A stretch of DNA of 64,000 nucleotides from Pedobacter rhodius (GTDB taxonomy: Bacteria > Bacteroidota > Bacteroidia > Sphingobacteriales > Sphingobacteriaceae): the NCBI RefSeq assembly GCF_027213645.1, contig NZ_JAPWGL010000002.1, positions 372,001 to 436,000 of the forward strand, in the 5' to 3' direction. Made by a program: the position numbers and the translations under genes. The notes beneath the pieces were generated by a model, which worked only from the letters and a program-made list of their open reading frames with translations, was not told the origin of the DNA and did no database searches. Within the stretch, counting starts at the first letter, position 1. Every line of letters begins with the position of its first letter. Positions 1 through 8,118 of the stretch are shown in pieces.

Positions 1-133
1 CAACTTCAGTGTGATAAACAATAAGGTGTGTTTCTGAAAGACTAAAAACCATTTCTCCTACTTTTTCTCCATTACTAATTATAAAAAAAACGCCTTCCCG
101 GTTTTCGTTTATAAATAATTGAATATTGTCCAT
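1..133 (-). CDS. Small GNAT-like N-acetyltransferase (COG2388/YjdJ type), C-terminus cut by window edge
   Basis: The reading frame starts at ATG 133 and runs off the left edge, so only the first 44 residues are visible. They begin MDNIQLFINE and end in VYHTEV. A short beta-hairpin start, a GEKVGEM segment and a terminal HTEV are typical of the roughly 90-residue YjdJ/COG2388 acetyltransferase-like proteins, in which HTEV precedes the acetyl-CoA loop. That loop lies outside the window, so the assignment rests on the N-terminal pattern only. No substrate can be inferred. Confidence 0.6.
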   Translation of the reverse strand, partial: MDNIQLFINENREGVFFIISNGEKVGEMVFSLSETHLIVYHTEV

Positions 134-650
134 GGCTATTTTTGTTAAATTTCAGAAAAGTATTATTTTAAATTTAAACAATAAATCTAAAAAATGATAA
201 TCAAAAACATTTACGCCCTCCCCTGTAAAGGAGTGCATAAATGATTAGTGGTGGTAAATGTAGGGCTTAGCAATATGCTTTAGTTTATTAAATACTTTTA
301 CTTGCTCCAGCAATAACAAAGGTTATTCGTGCTGATGATTTAAGCATATATTCATATAAATCTGGCAAAAGATTGTAAAAGCCTTTTAATTACACTAATG
401 TATTATACAGAAAGTATTAAATACTTGACGGAAAAGTAAAATTCCGTGATGAAACCATAATAGTAAAGATTCAGGATTTATTTTTGAGGCTTAGCGTTTC
501 TTTAAATTATCAGTGCTTTATCGGAAATTTTCCGTGTTAAATATGCTATAATTTAATTACAATGGTTGTTATATATTTCACCAGCATTTAGAAATAATTC
601 ATTTATTCTATACCTTGGATGATTATTTACCTATTTGCAAGTTAAAACCT
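134..650. other. Non-coding stretch with two TTCCGTG palindromes
   Basis: About 517 AT-rich bases lie between the divergent GNAT-like and oxidoreductase genes. No open frame longer than about 30 codons looked convincing. Two inverted repeats share CGGAA/TTCCG arms, one at 428-447 with an 8-base spacer and one at 522-534 with a single central base. They could be operator half-sites for one of the flanking genes, but nothing ties them to a regulator. Confidence 0.4.
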
Positions 651-1775
651 ATGGCCCGAAATTTTTCGCTTAAGCAATCATCTCTTTCTTTCAGATTTAT
701 CTTACTGGTTATCATTCTTTTAATTTCATTCATAAAAAGCAATGCACAAACAAAACTTAATGTAGCAATTGCCGGATTAAATCATGATCATGTATATATG
801 ATTATGAACAATTACCAGAAAGGTGAAGTTAATATTATCGGTATCGCAGAAGATAACCCCGTATTAATCGAAAGATTCAAGAAAAGGTATAATTTAAGTG
901 ACAGCTTATTCTTCGCGGATGTTAAATCATTACTTAAAAAGCGCAAGCCGGAAGCAATTTTAGCTTATAATGCGGTAAGTGATCACCTATCTGTTGTTGA
1001 AGCGGCAGCACCTTTAGGCGTTTCTGTTATGGTAGAAAAGCCTTTAGCTACAACAGTAAAACAAGCCGAGAGAATGGCTCAGCTGGCAAATCAATACAAA
1101 ATTCATTTACTAACGAACTATGAAACAACATGGTATCCCAGCAATCAGGAAGCATTTTTAAACATCAAAGCGCAGCAGCTTATTGGCGACATTAGAAAAA
1201 TAATTGTCCACGATGGTCATCAGGGTCCGAAGGAAATAGGTGTTAGTAATGAGTTCCTTAGCTGGCTAACGGATCCAAAAAAGAATGGTGCCGGTGCCTT
1301 ATTTGATTTTGGTTGTTATGGCGCAAACCTTATGACCTGGTTAATGAATGGACAAGCACCAATTTCGGTTCAGGCAATTACACACCATATAAAACCAGAA
1401 ATTTATCCTGATGTAGATGATGATGCTACAATCTTATTAACGTATCCCAATGCTACCGGAATTGTGGAAGCGTCATGGAACTGGCCCTTCAGCATTAAAG
1501 ACATGGAAGTTTTCGGAAAAACGGGTTATATCCAGGCCGTTAATGAACAAACCCTGAGGTTAAAAGAAAATGGGAAATCAGATTATCAAATCTATAAAGC
1601 AAAAGCACTTGCACCTGCCTATTCAAACAATCTTGGCTATTTAGCAGCGGTTTTAAGAAATGAAATTCAGCCCGTTAATGATTTATCATCTTTACAAAAT
1701 AACTTAATTGTTGTTAAAATTTTAGAAGCTGCAAAAATTTCCGCGAAAACTGGAAAGAAAGTTTTAATTAAATAG
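651..1775 (+). CDS. Secreted Gfo/Idh/MocA-family oxidoreductase
   Basis: A probable NAD(P)-dependent sugar or polyol oxidoreductase of the Gfo/Idh/MocA family, exported to the periplasm. ATG 651 is preferred over the upstream in-frame TTG at 615 because it gives a clean signal peptide: a hydrophobic stretch at residues 18-32 and an SNA/Q cleavage context. The Rossmann domain follows, but its usual GxGxxG loop reads AGLNHDH. The family EKP motif with its catalytic lysine is intact in MVEKPLATT, and the C-terminal beta-sheet domain carries DFGCYGANLM. Length (374 aa) is normal for the family. The changed glycine loop makes cofactor binding less certain. Substrate unknown. Confidence 0.8.
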   Translation: MARNFSLKQSSLSFRFILLVIILLISFIKSNAQTKLNVAIAGLNHDHVYMIMNNYQKGEVNIIGIAEDNPVLIERFKKRYNLSDSLFFADVKSLLKKRKPEAILAYNAVSDHLSVVEAAAPLGVSVMVEKPLATTVKQAERMAQLANQYKIHLLTNYETTWYPSNQEAFLNIKAQQLIGDIRKIIVHDGHQGPKEIGVSNEFLSWLTDPKKNGAGALFDFGCYGANLMTWLMNGQAPISVQAITHHIKPEIYPDVDDDATILLTYPNATGIVEASWNWPFSIKDMEVFGKTGYIQAVNEQTLRLKENGKSDYQIYKAKALAPAYSNNLGYLAAVLRNEIQPVNDLSSLQNNLIVVKILEAAKISAKTGKKVLIK

Positions 1776-1841
1776 ATAATCATTCTGATTGAAAGCAGAA
1801 AATGATAAATTTTATAGATTTGGGTTTATATTCAGTAATGT

Positions 1842-2489
1842 ATGTTTAAAAACCCGAAACTTTTAATTTTAATTTTTTTTATTCTTTTAACCGGCTTTGT
1901 TACACTTAGCGTTTTTATTGCCTATAATCCGATTGTCCCTTTTGATGTTGACGTTTCATTGGCCGTTCAGAAATATCAGGCAAAGTGGCTGGATTACCTG
2001 ATGCTCGCCATTAGTCTTTTTGGAGAATTACCATGGTCATTAGTGTCGGTTTTAGTGGTTGCCGCAATTTTCTATTTCAATAAGTTTAAACGAGAAAGCT
2101 ATTTTATTGCTTTGGTTTTATGCTCCGGGTTAATTATTTTGGGAATGAAAAATATAATCAACAGACCAAGACCAACAAGTTTTTATGTAAGATTAGTCGA
2201 AGTTAACAGATTTCAAAGTTTTCCAAGCGGGCATGTTTTATCTTATGTATTGTTTTTCGGTTTTTTAATTATTCTAATGAGAAATCTGACAACCATAGCA
2301 ACAGGCTGGAGGCGTTTAATCACGATTATCGCTATTTTCTTAATTATTATGATTGCACCATCGAGAATTTACCTCGGTGCACATTGGTTTACCGATACTT
2401 TAGGAGGATTTTTATTAGGCCTCATTTGCCTGTATCCGCTCGCTTATTTCTACCTGAATAGGAACAGGCAGATAGATTCATCTAAATAA
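1842..2489 (+). CDS. PAP2-family membrane phosphatase
   Basis: A type 2 phosphatidic acid phosphatase-like integral membrane protein of 215 aa. The three PAP2 signature blocks are present in order: KNIINRPRP near residue 105, the PSGH block with its catalytic histidine near 128, and SRIYLGAHWFTD near 175, which holds the histidine and aspartate of the catalytic triad. Hydrophobic helices surround these blocks. Likely substrates are undecaprenyl pyrophosphate, phosphatidic acid or another lipid phosphate; sequence alone does not separate them. A TAGATTTG -7-like element lies at 1815-1822, so it may have its own promoter behind the oxidoreductase gene. Confidence 0.85.
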   Translation: MFKNPKLLILIFFILLTGFVTLSVFIAYNPIVPFDVDVSLAVQKYQAKWLDYLMLAISLFGELPWSLVSVLVVAAIFYFNKFKRESYFIALVLCSGLIILGMKNIINRPRPTSFYVRLVEVNRFQSFPSGHVLSYVLFFGFLIILMRNLTTIATGWRRLITIIAIFLIIMIAPSRIYLGAHWFTDTLGGFLLGLICLYPLAYFYLNRNRQIDSSK

Positions 2490-2978
2490 GTAAGACTTAT
2501 TTAGTGTAAGCTATTTCTAAAATTAAACTTATCATTTACCTGATTTTATTTTCATTCGGGCTAAAGTTTGGGTTTCGTACCCAAAAATGACGCAATGTGT
2601 TTTAATGTAATGCTGCTTGCGAAAACCTAATAGATTTTTAAATCTCAGATATTTTTAAACAATACTTCATTATAATGCTTTCAGGCTGTTTACTTGTTTA
2701 ATGCATTAACCCTATAACAGGCTTTATTAGCTTATGCTAAATATTAATGCCTGAGGAACAGTACAATGCAACAAATACGTAAATACGAATGAAACACTAA
2801 AAATACGCGTATTTATACGCCATTTGCCCGTTCTATAATTTGACTAATATTTACCAATACCCACTTGTATCGCCATAAACCCTATTTATGAACTAATTCC
2901 CAATTCAGTTTAAACAAAGAAACGATAGTCGTGGTATAAGTTTTGTTAACTTATGGTACACCTAAAACCTATAAAATC
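2490..2978. other. Intergenic region upstream of ECF sigma gene with palindrome cluster
   Basis: About 490 bases without a gene. A 7-bp hairpin at 2567-2585 (TTTGGGT/ACCCAAA) has no T-run on either strand, so it is not a canonical terminator. Nearer the sigma gene the word AATACG recurs three times between 2773 and 2808, and a perfect 14-base palindrome AAATACGCGTATTT sits at 2801-2814. That cluster is a plausible regulator-binding region for the sigma gene. Confidence 0.45.
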
Positions 2979-3497
2979 ATGACTACATTCGAATTTAACC
3001 ACTTAGTAAACGCGCACTCAGTTTCACTTAAGTCGCATGCTTTGAAATTTACAAATGACGTAGAAGATGCTAATGATTTAGTTCAGGATACTTTGGTTAA
3101 GGCCATTAGATTCTATGAAAATTTTCAGGAAGGAACTAATATCAAAGGCTGGTTATTTGTTATTATGAGAAATACGTTTATTAACAATTACAGACGAATA
3201 GCTAAAACCAGGGCGTTAATTACTCAAACTGATGAAATTTCTTCTGTTAATCTGGCACATAGTGCAACAAGAAATTATGCTGAAGGCAAATTTGTAGTTG
3301 GCGATATAAACAAAGCACTGGCAAGTTTACCCGAAGCGTATCATACACCATTTGTACGTTATTTTGAAGGCTATAAGTACCATGAAATTTCAGATATGCT
3401 TCAAATTCCTTTAGGCACTGTTAAAACCAGAATATTTGTAGCCAGAGAAATGCTTAAAAAGTATTTAAAAACTTATGCAAAAGAAACAAATAGTTAA
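2979..3497 (+). CDS. ECF-type RNA polymerase sigma factor, orphan
   Basis: A 172-residue sigma-70 family ECF factor. Region 2 is recognisable in DVEDANDLVQDTLVKAI and NIKGWLFVIMRN. Region 4 is a helix-turn-helix around YKYHEISDMLQIPLGTVKTR. ATG 2979 is chosen because the N-terminus then begins MTTFEFNHLV, as is usual for the family; the open frame extends to a TTG at 2943. No anti-sigma gene is adjacent, and a strong terminator follows directly, so it is a single-gene unit. Control may be through its own promoter, where a palindrome cluster lies upstream. Targets cannot be deduced. Confidence 0.88.
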   Translation: MTTFEFNHLVNAHSVSLKSHALKFTNDVEDANDLVQDTLVKAIRFYENFQEGTNIKGWLFVIMRNTFINNYRRIAKTRALITQTDEISSVNLAHSATRNYAEGKFVVGDINKALASLPEAYHTPFVRYFEGYKYHEISDMLQIPLGTVKTRIFVAREMLKKYLKTYAKETNS

Positions 3498-3522
3498 TAA
3501 TGTTTAAGAAATTGAATTACAG

Positions 3523-3555
3523 AGCTCAAGCCAACAAAATGTTTGAGCTTTTTTT
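3523..3555 (+). terminator. Rho-independent terminator after ECF sigma gene
   Basis: AGCTCAA (3523-3529) pairs with TTGAGCT (3543-3549), followed by a run of seven T. Its T-run also supplies a TTTG that could serve as the -33 element of the next gene. Confidence 0.85.
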
Positions 3556-3584
3556 GTGCCCGTATAAAAGGAATTTTACCTTTA
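3553..3584 (+). promoter_or_regulatory. Candidate Bacteroidetes promoter of the HAD gene
   Basis: TTTG at 3553-3556 is followed after 20 bases by TACCTTTA at 3577-3584, one base short of the TANNTTTG consensus. The ATG lies 16 bases further on. The -33 element overlaps the T-run of the preceding terminator. Confidence 0.45.
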
Positions 3585-3600
3585 GGCAAAAAAAATAACT

Positions 3601-4266
3601 ATGCATTTTAAACCCAAAGCACTTCTTTTCGATTTAAACGGGACTATGATTGATGATATGGATTATCATAATAAGGCCTGGTATAAAATTTTAAATGATG
3701 ATTTAAATGCGAACATCAGTTATGAAGATGTTAAAAAACAGATGTATGGCAAAAATGATGAACTGCTCAAACGGGTATTTGGAAATACTTATTTTACACA
3801 ACAACAGATAGATGAAATTTCTATAAAAAAAGAAAAAATTTATCAAGAGGACTATCTTCCTGACTTATGTTTAATAAAAGGTTTGAACCAATTCCTTATA
3901 AAAGCTGAAACATCAGGAATTTTAATGGCAATTGGTTCGGCAGCAATTCCTTTTAATATAGATTTCGTTTTAGATGGATTAAATATCAGATCTTATTTTA
4001 AAACAATTGTGAGTGCGAACGACGTAAAAGCAAGTAAACCAAATCCTGAAACATTTCTAAAAGGTGCCGAAGCTCTAGGGATTTCACCCCAAAGTTGTTT
4101 AGTTTTGGAAGATGCCCCTAAAGGCGTTGAAGCCGCCCTCCATGCCGGCATGAAATGTATCGTCTTAAATACAGCCCATGACGCAGCAGAATTTAAAAAC
4201 TACCCGAATGTTTTAAAAGTTGTATCAGATTATACCGATCCTATTTTTTCGGAATTAATCGATTAA
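3601..4266 (+). CDS. HAD-superfamily hydrolase, beta-phosphoglucomutase-like, with Asn at the second motif I position
   Basis: A 221-residue HAD hydrolase with the cap-type layout of beta-phosphoglucomutase and related sugar-phosphate phosphatases. Motif I is FDLNGTM: the nucleophile aspartate is present, but the second aspartate (general acid/base in phosphatases and mutases) is asparagine. Motif II is around IGSAAI, motif III is the lysine in SKPNPETF, and motif IV is LEDAPKG. All other motifs are intact, so this is a specific substitution rather than decay. Activity may be altered, and substrate is unknown. It follows a terminator with a near-consensus promoter and is probably monocistronic. 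Confidence 0.82.
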   Translation: MHFKPKALLFDLNGTMIDDMDYHNKAWYKILNDDLNANISYEDVKKQMYGKNDELLKRVFGNTYFTQQQIDEISIKKEKIYQEDYLPDLCLIKGLNQFLIKAETSGILMAIGSAAIPFNIDFVLDGLNIRSYFKTIVSANDVKASKPNPETFLKGAEALGISPQSCLVLEDAPKGVEAALHAGMKCIVLNTAHDAAEFKNYPNVLKVVSDYTDPIFSELID

Positions 4267-4383
4267 TGAGACGTGTGTAATTAGAGTTATTAACAGTTTT
4301 CAACAGGTGTTTATAATTATTTTAGGTAAAAAACCTTTCAATGCATAAATTGTTATCATTAAAAGTTTCCACCGAAAATAAGT

Positions 4384-4468
4384 CCTGTGAGCGGGGTATC
4401 CGCGAAGGGCAGGCACACCATACCAAAAATATTGAACCAAAAAAAAACCCTGCTATATGCGGGGTTTT
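4384..4468 (+). ncRNA. Possible structured transcript ending in a terminator (tentative)
   Basis: Between the HAD gene and the next terminator lies a GC-richer block with a nested hairpin: outer arms CCTG 4384-4387 and CAGG 4410-4413, inner arms GCGG 4391-4394 and CCGC 4400-4403. It is followed about 30 bases later by the terminator stem at 4444-4468. It matches no RNA family I recognise; the SRP RNA and RNase P core motifs are absent. It could equally be the HAD 3' untranslated region. Confidence 0.2.
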
Positions 4469-4475
4469 CTTTTTT
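4439..4475. terminator. Bidirectional terminator
   Basis: AAAACCCTGC (4444-4453) pairs with GCGGGGTTTT (4459-4468). T-rich sequence follows on the plus strand and a run of A precedes it, giving a T-run on the minus strand. It can serve the plus-strand HAD gene and the minus-strand small gene ending at 4487. Confidence 0.75.
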
Positions 4476-4486
4476 AATATTAGATG

Positions 4487-4669
4487 TTATTTAATGATGA
4501 AAATTGTCCCATCATTTTTCAATTTATAAAAATATTGTTTCTGACCTTTACAGGGTATAATCTGTATTTTAACAACTTCGCCACATTTCCCGTTGTGCAG
4601 GCTTATTGTATCTCCTTCTCTTATGTTTTCCAATTCCCAGGCGGTGGTATTCCGATTAACTTCTTTCAT
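4487..4669 (-). CDS. Small hypothetical protein, 60 aa
   Basis: An unrecognised 60-residue protein starting MKEVNRNTTAW at ATG 4669; the open frame continues to 4696. The composition is protein-like: a charged N-terminus, an IREGDTISLHNGKCGEVVKI segment resembling a small SH3-like beta barrel, and a C-terminus YKLKNDGTIFIIK. A bidirectional terminator sits directly beyond its stop codon, which supports a real minus-strand unit. No signal peptide or membrane helix is seen. Function unknown. Confidence 0.5.
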   Translation of the reverse strand: MKEVNRNTTAWELENIREGDTISLHNGKCGEVVKIQIIPCKGQKQYFYKLKNDGTIFIIK

Positions 4670-5156
4670 GATAATTAAATAACTATTAAGCATCAAACTG
4701 GCTATTAGATATCAAACTGGCTATGACTAATAACTAAAGAAAAAATTGCAGGTTACAAAATAACCTGCAATCCTCTAAATTAATCATTGCTTCCAATCCT
4801 GATAAGCGATGTATGATTAACGCCAAAATAGATAAAATGTTAAAACTTTATTTGGTTTGAATAAAGTGAATAGACGGCAATCATAAATACTGAACAATAA
4901 TCATTAAATAATGAACAAATAAATCGTTCATATTTATAATTGTAAATACTTAAATTTTGAACAGACTATTGCCTGTAAATAAAGTTCAAAACGTCAAATA
5001 AAAATTTAAATTAATAGATAGGCTCTGATAACCGAGGTATATTATAACCTAAGGTTAATATCAAACCATCTTTTTTAAGATGTATCTTTTGATGTCTTCA
5101 GCCTGAAATAAGACTAATTAATATAAAAAAAATCAGGTTAAATAGCGAGAATTAAA
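4670..5156. other. Non-coding stretch with a direct repeat and a strong hairpin
   Basis: About 490 AT-rich bases with no supported gene. It holds two copies of ATCAAACTGGCTAT (4692-4705 and 4711-4724) with a 19-base period, and next to them the perfect hairpin listed separately. No open frame with a start codon was found between the hairpin and the histidine kinase gene. Confidence 0.4.
4739..4770 (-). terminator. Rho-independent terminator on the minus strand
   Basis: TTGCAGGTTA (4746-4755) and TAACCTGCAA (4761-4770) form a perfect 10-bp stem with a 5-base loop. A-rich sequence at 4739-4745 becomes a T-run on the minus strand. It lies about 390 bases past the kinase stop codon, so the kinase mRNA would have a long 3' end or a separate short transcript ends here. 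Confidence 0.7.
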
Positions 5157-6239
5157 TCACTTCGGTATTTCGATATAAAAAGTGCTTCCGGCATGTTCCA
5201 TACTTTCAAACCAGATTGTTCCGTCGTGTAAATTTACAATCGATTTAATAATTGCCATACCTAATCCCCAGGAATCTTCGCCATGCAAACCTTCACGCAT
5301 TGCAATACTAAAGCGCTCGAATAAAAATGGCTGTAAATGCTTGGGAATACCAATTCCGTTATCACTAACCATAATTAACACCGTTTCAACCTTATCTTTT
5401 ACGACAACTTTTATATTACCGTTTGTGTGTGTAAATTTAATTGAATTCGATATCAGGTTATTAATTACCTGCATAAACTTCATGCTATCTATTTTCGCAT
5501 AAAGTTTTTGTTCAGAACTTACAAATTCGAAATTTCTAAACAAGTTTAATTCTGCATGCTGATAAAAACCAATTACATCTTTAATCTCTTTAACTAAATC
5601 TGTACGCTCTTTACGGATTTCTACTTCTGATGAACGTAAAAACTCATGATTAATCAAATTCCTGATTAAAAGAATATTTCGCTCACACATATCTTTAATA
5701 AATGTTAATGATTTCAGAATCCGTTCCTGTCCATTAAACAATTTATTACTTAACAAGTCAGAAACTGCCATACTAATCATGGCCAGAGGTTCTTTTAAAT
5801 CGTGAGACACAATCTCTAATGCAGTATTTTTCCGTGCATTAATCTTTTCAATATGGAAATTATTGTGTTTAGATATGCTAACGTCTTCTACAATTCCGGA
5901 AAGTTGAGTTAGATTACCATCTATAATAATCGGATAAACACTTACGCGGATGTATTTCGTTTGTCCTTCCTTACAAACAATCCTGAATTCATATTTATGT
6001 GATGCATCTTCATGGGTGCATTCATTAAAGCAATCTAAAACATGGGCTTTATCTTCATCGTGAACAAATGTTAAAAGCAATGATGGATTTGTTTTAACAT
6101 GGTCAATGGGAATTTCGAATATAGGTTCGAATGCGGGACTTAAATAGGAAAAGTAATTTTCTTTGACATCAAAAATCAGAAATATGTCTCTTGATGAATC
6201 GCCAATACGGCAGAAAAGTTCTGGATTTAGTTCGGGCAT
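5157..6239 (-). CDS. Soluble PAS-domain sensor histidine kinase
   Basis: A cytosolic two-component sensor kinase of 360 aa with no membrane segment. Residues about 10-130 form a PAS fold with PAC-like tail (RIVCKEGQTKYIRVSVYPII). The HisKA dimerisation helix carries the phospho-acceptor in VSHDLKEPLAMI near residue 145. The HATPase domain has the N box LISNSIKF, the G1 box DNGIGIP and the G2 box WGLGMAI. No response regulator gene is adjacent, so it is an orphan kinase whose partner lies elsewhere. The input signal is unknown; a PAS domain could bind a small ligand or cofactor. Confidence 0.9.
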   Translation of the reverse strand: MPELNPELFCRIGDSSRDIFLIFDVKENYFSYLSPAFEPIFEIPIDHVKTNPSLLLTFVHDEDKAHVLDCFNECTHEDASHKYEFRIVCKEGQTKYIRVSVYPIIIDGNLTQLSGIVEDVSISKHNNFHIEKINARKNTALEIVSHDLKEPLAMISMAVSDLLSNKLFNGQERILKSLTFIKDMCERNILLIRNLINHEFLRSSEVEIRKERTDLVKEIKDVIGFYQHAELNLFRNFEFVSSEQKLYAKIDSMKFMQVINNLISNSIKFTHTNGNIKVVVKDKVETVLIMVSDNGIGIPKHLQPFLFERFSIAMREGLHGEDSWGLGMAIIKSIVNLHDGTIWFESMEHAGSTFYIEIPK

Positions 6240-6353
6240 GATTCTTAACTTATAAATAATAAGCGATACAAATTACCTATTAGATTCAATTCTTTTTTTA
6301 TGCAGGTATTTATTTTTCTAAAATAAGTATTTATACGATTATCAATCAAAAAA

Positions 6354-6824
6354 TTATCTGTCATTATTTACTTCAAGCCAATGTCCGTCCGGATCCCGGA
6401 AGTAAATTTGCTTTACACCATCTATTCTCAAAGTAACTGCTCCTTCTGCACCTGGCCAATTTTCAAAGGCTATATTTTTAGTTTTTAATTTAATAATGAA
6501 ATCATCAATCGATGTTACGCTGAAACATAAATGTTCATTCTTATCATGAATTTCTTTGGATTTCGCGCCTTGTATCAAATGCAATTGTCCGGCACTTCCC
6601 AGGCTGAACCAGGTATGTTTGCCATCATGAAACGGTTCAGGGATTTGAGGTAAATTAAAAACACTTTCATAAAAATCTGTTGCTAACTTTAAATCGGTTA
6701 CATAAACTGCTATATGATTTAAAACTGCTGCAGGTTGTTTTTTATCTTCTTGGGCCATGGATTTTTCTAGGGGGTTTAAAGCGATTAACGCTAAAATAAA
6801 ACAGGCATAAAATTTCATAAGCAT
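6354..6824 (-). CDS. Secreted VOC-family (glyoxalase/bleomycin-resistance fold) protein
   Basis: A 156-residue vicinal-oxygen-chelate protein with a signal peptide ending near SMAQ. The two beta-alpha-beta-beta-beta modules are visible: LNHIAVYVTDLKLATDFYE starts the first and HLCFSVTSIDDFIIKL the second. Candidate metal ligands are the histidines in NHIAV and QLHLIQ or HLCF, and the glutamate in HWLEVNN near the C-terminus. The start could be either of two ATGs six bases apart. Export is unusual for glyoxalase I proper, so a role on periplasmic small molecules is possible. Substrate unknown. Confidence 0.8.
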   Translation of the reverse strand: MLMKFYACFILALIALNPLEKSMAQEDKKQPAAVLNHIAVYVTDLKLATDFYESVFNLPQIPEPFHDGKHTWFSLGSAGQLHLIQGAKSKEIHDKNEHLCFSVTSIDDFIIKLKTKNIAFENWPGAEGAVTLRIDGVKQIYFRDPDGHWLEVNNDR

Positions 6825-6888
6825 CTGGATTTGGGCAATAAATATAGATAATTTGTTAATTAATCTTTAGTCATCTTAAAGGAAGCAA

Positions 6889-7767
6889 TTATTCTGCCAG
6901 TAAAGCCATTTTTGTTTCGTTCAACTTACCTTGATCTTCTTCACCTAAAACAGGAAATTTTATATTTAAGCTTCTTAACTTATCTTCAATAATTTCACTT
7001 ATGGCTAAACGTGCAAACCATTTTTTATCGGCAGGAATCACATGCCAGGGCGAATCTTTGCTCGATGTTTCATTGATTGCATCCTCATAGGCCGTCATAT
7101 AATCATTCCATAAAACTCTTTCTTTAATATCGCCCGAAGAAAATTTCCAGTTTTTGGAAGGGTCTTCTATTCTATCTAAAAATCGTTGTTTCTGTTCATC
7201 TTTACCAACATTTAAAAAGAATTTCAATATCGCGGTTCCGTTTGCGGTTAAATGTTCTTCAAAACTGCGGATACTTTGATAGCGTTGTTTCCAAAAATCC
7301 TTGTCAATCTTTTCCACGTTAGCATAACCCGGAATATTTTCATTTAAAATGTATTCCGGATGAACTTTACAAACCAAAACATTCTCATAATGCGAACGAT
7401 TATGAATGCCTATTCTTCCTCTTTCCGGTAATGCTTTGTAATGGCGCCATAAAAAATCATGTTCATACTCTTCAGCAGTAGGCGCCTTGAAACTAAAAAC
7501 CTGGCAGCCTTGCGGGTTCAGCCCGCTCATTACATGCTCTATTGCACTATCTTTTCCCGCTGCATCCATCGCCTGAAAAATAATCAGAAGAGAATGGGTA
7601 CTTGATGCATAAAGTTTTTCCTGCAGCTGGTTAACCTCAATTTTCGATTTTATCAAAGCATCTTTTGCCTTTTCTTTATTATATCCACCGGTATAATCGG
7701 TTTTAGTATTTTTTATCGAAAATTTTTTATTTCCATGTACAATCAGGCTTTTAAATTCGTTTTTCAT
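6889..7767 (-). CDS. ppk2: Polyphosphate kinase 2 family protein
   Basis: A PPK2-family phosphotransferase of 292 aa that moves phosphate between polyphosphate and nucleotides in the cytoplasm. The Walker A-like motif is in FQAMDAAGKDSAIEHV, the Walker B-like segment is IGIHNRSHYENVLV, and the lid region contains the conserved basic FLDRIEDPSKNWKFS. The single-domain length and the GKDSAIEHVMSGLNPQG context fit the PPK2 group that phosphorylates AMP and/or ADP (class II/III), but class needs phylogeny. With ppk1, ppx and a polyphosphate-glucokinase-like gene 23-31 kb away, it fits a polyphosphate-based energy store. Confidence 0.88.
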   Translation of the reverse strand: MKNEFKSLIVHGNKKFSIKNTKTDYTGGYNKEKAKDALIKSKIEVNQLQEKLYASSTHSLLIIFQAMDAAGKDSAIEHVMSGLNPQGCQVFSFKAPTAEEYEHDFLWRHYKALPERGRIGIHNRSHYENVLVCKVHPEYILNENIPGYANVEKIDKDFWKQRYQSIRSFEEHLTANGTAILKFFLNVGKDEQKQRFLDRIEDPSKNWKFSSGDIKERVLWNDYMTAYEDAINETSSKDSPWHVIPADKKWFARLAISEIIEDKLRSLNIKFPVLGEEDQGKLNETKMALLAE

Positions 7768-8118
7768 ATCGGTATGTGTATTCTAATTCAGCTATCAATT
7801 ATTTAAATTCAGGACTGAGCGCCTGTTTAAAATTTAGTTAAAAATTTGTTTATGCTTCTTTTTTTCAGCAGCTTTTATGGCTTCAACGGTCTTCAAACTT
7901 GCTTCGCAGGTCGGCTGCAACATCGTTAAATATTTTGAGATAGGCCTGCTATCTCTGTAACATTTGCCTCATTTTGCTAAAAAATAAATAGTAAACATTT
8001 TTCGCTATATAAAATTAAACAGGGTCTTAAAAATAAGTAAATTAAATACGTTAATTTGCATTCAGAGTTTTTTATATTTAACGCCAAAGCATTTACCCGA
8101 TACAACATCTTAACCAAT
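7768..8118. other. Intergenic region with a coding-like minus-strand fragment
   Basis: About 350 bases between the divergent ppk2 and PBP1A genes. A minus-strand frame is open at 7834-7968. Its conceptual peptide contains CYRDSRPISKYLT and KTVEAIKAAEKKKHKQIFN, which look like real protein rather than random translation. An ATG at 7923 would give a 29-residue product. I recognise no family; it may be a gene remnant. Confidence 0.35.

Noticed and set aside
615..650. TTG start extending the oxidoreductase by 12 residues
   Set aside because: The ATG at 651 yields a regular signal peptide; the extension does not. The same reasoning moved the starts of several other genes (8119, 10683, 13900, 30173, 34071, 39742, 44817, 48137, 53233, 59436).
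4341..4529. Open frame of 62 codons on the plus strand
   Set aside because: It runs through the bidirectional terminator and has a low-complexity, non-protein-like sequence.
4739..5156. A structured RNA gene (6S, tmRNA or RNase P) in the gap before the kinase
   Set aside because: No core motif of these RNAs could be found; only the terminal hairpin is supported.
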